A stretch of 64,000 nucleotides of DNA. It comes from Achatina immaculata. Taxonomy: Eukaryota > Mollusca > Gastropoda > Stylommatophora > Achatinidae. The translations under genes and the position numbers were made by a program. Every line of letters begins with the position of its first letter. The stretch's first letter is position 1. Location of the stretch: positions 15,168,531 through 15,232,530 of the forward strand of contig CM019708.1 of the NCBI GenBank assembly GCA_009760885.1. The letters run 5' to 3'. Below are positions 62,990 to 64,000 of this stretch, piece after piece. The notes beneath the pieces are model-generated. The model worked only from the letters and a program-made list of their open reading frames with translations. It was not told where the DNA came from and searched no databases.

Positions 62990-64000
62990 TCTTATATCTT
63001 ATATCCTTCCCGTGCCGTTAGACGTCACATAGGGCTCGCAAAGTAGTTCGCCAATTTTTCCTGTCCTCGGCGAGTCTTTCAACCTCAACAAAGGATTTTA
63101 TGCCTGTTAACTTGGCCTCTCTTAATAATGTTCTCTTCAGAGTTTCACGCGGTCTGCCCCTTTTTCTTCGGCCTGTTGTGTTCCACCTGATAGCTTGTTT
63201 TGGGATTCTCTGCTCATTTCTTCTCATCAAGTGGCCAACATATGTCCATCTCCTTTTCCTGATCACCCGTGAGACTGGTTGTTGTTCAGTCATCTGTCTT
63301 ATCTCTGCATTGTTCTTGAATTCATTCCACTTGATGCCGAGTATTTTCCTTAGGCATTTGTTTTCAAAAGAGTCTAATTTCTTGTCTATTTCTTTAGTTG
63401 TTTTCCAGCTTTCGCATGCATAAATGAGGGTGGATATTACATTCGAATTGAATAGTCTTAACTTGGTCCTTGTGCTTATAACTTTTGAATTCCATATGTT
63501 CTCAAGATTCTTGAAGATTGATGCTGCTTTTGCAATTCTGATCCTAACTTCCTTTCTAGTGTCACCATCCTGGTCTATGTAGCTGCCAAGGTATGCAAAT
63601 TGATTGACTTCTTCAATATCTGTCCCTTCTATGTGTATTTGTCCATTTTGATTGATGGGAATTTTCATTATTTTTGTTTTGTCCTTGTTAATTTCAAGTC
63701 CTATTTTGCTAGCCAGTGAAGATAGGCTATCTGTTTTTTCTTGCATGGAATTCACATTATTACTGATAAGAGTTATGTCATCAGCAAAATCAAGATCTTC
63801 TAGTTGGGTCCCATGTACCCAGTCAATACCTGTGTTACCTGTGCAGCATTTTTTCATTATGAAGTCTATTGTAATCCCAAAAAGTAAAGGAGACAGTATA
63901 CATCCTTGTTTCACGCCTGTTTCAATCTGGAACCATTCACTCATCCCTTCTTCTGTCTTGACTGCACAACCATATCCATTGTATAAGTCCTTAATGATGT
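62990..64000 (-). mobile_element. Non-LTR retrotransposon reverse transcriptase (family D), runs off the window
   Basis: A 308-codon open frame (63944-63018) encodes [36 protein letters not shown] (intact catalytic Asp-Asp), INKDKTKIMKI, FAYLGSYIDQDGD, IYACESWKTTKEI, and KRRWTYVGHLMRRNEQRIP with GRRKRGRPRETL, then ends. The tail after the stop is a GATATAAGATATAAG repeat. The frame is open and less damaged than the other LINE pieces here, so it is probably younger. The upstream endonuclease part would lie beyond 64000. Confidence 0.9.

Noticed and set aside
63100..63423. Plus-strand 107-codon frame
   Set aside because: It is the antisense shadow of the LINE reverse-transcriptase frame on the minus strand.

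Overview
This window is eukaryotic nuclear DNA. It is AT-rich, its two genes are split by GT-AG introns, and the introns are packed with minisatellites, non-LTR retrotransposon fragments, tRNA-derived SINEs and mariner/Tc1/piggyBac-type DNA transposons. The repeat mix and compact orthologues of human genes suggest an invertebrate animal. A mollusc or another lophotrochozoan is my best guess, but no species can be named from the sequence.

Two complete protein genes are supported, and they face each other tail to tail. On the + strand, 8235-36463 holds a 14-exon PKMYT1 (Myt1 kinase) gene. All splice phases close, giving 513 codons plus stop. On the - strand, 62117-48749 holds a 10-exon MFAP1 gene (a spliceosomal B-complex protein), giving 463 codons plus stop. 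The two act in separate pathways: Myt1 restrains CDK1-cyclin B before mitosis, and MFAP1 works in pre-mRNA splicing. Their adjacency implies no shared function.

Layout. 1-8234: upstream DNA with two tRNA-SINEs and several tandem arrays. 8235-36463: PKMYT1; its introns carry three copies of a modular non-autonomous retroelement, many LINE 3-prime ends, three mariner/Tc1 elements, a piggyBac-like TTAA element and about ten private minisatellites. 36464-48748: intergenic and 3-prime UTR DNA with a 45-bp VNTR of about 34 units, a second mariner copy and a weakly supported cysteine-rich reading frame. 48749-62117: MFAP1, with introns holding a complete but broken mariner, a pogo/Tigger-like fragment, a second TTAA element, LINE fragments and more arrays. 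62118-64000: an array and a long LINE reverse-transcriptase fragment running off the window.

Three observations stand out. (1) A 29-bp minisatellite in MFAP1 is built from the gene's own exon 7 splice acceptor plus the first bases of that exon. It places eight intact decoy acceptors upstream of the real one; the three decoys I translated all lead to early stops. (2) A 24-bp duplication copies the PKMYT1 exon 9 donor 45 bp downstream, where its use would add an in-frame stop just after the kinase domain. (3) A LINE fragment and a non-autonomous element that share the same 3-prime tail sit side by side, with three exact copies of one 12-bp target site, implying two successive insertions at one spot.
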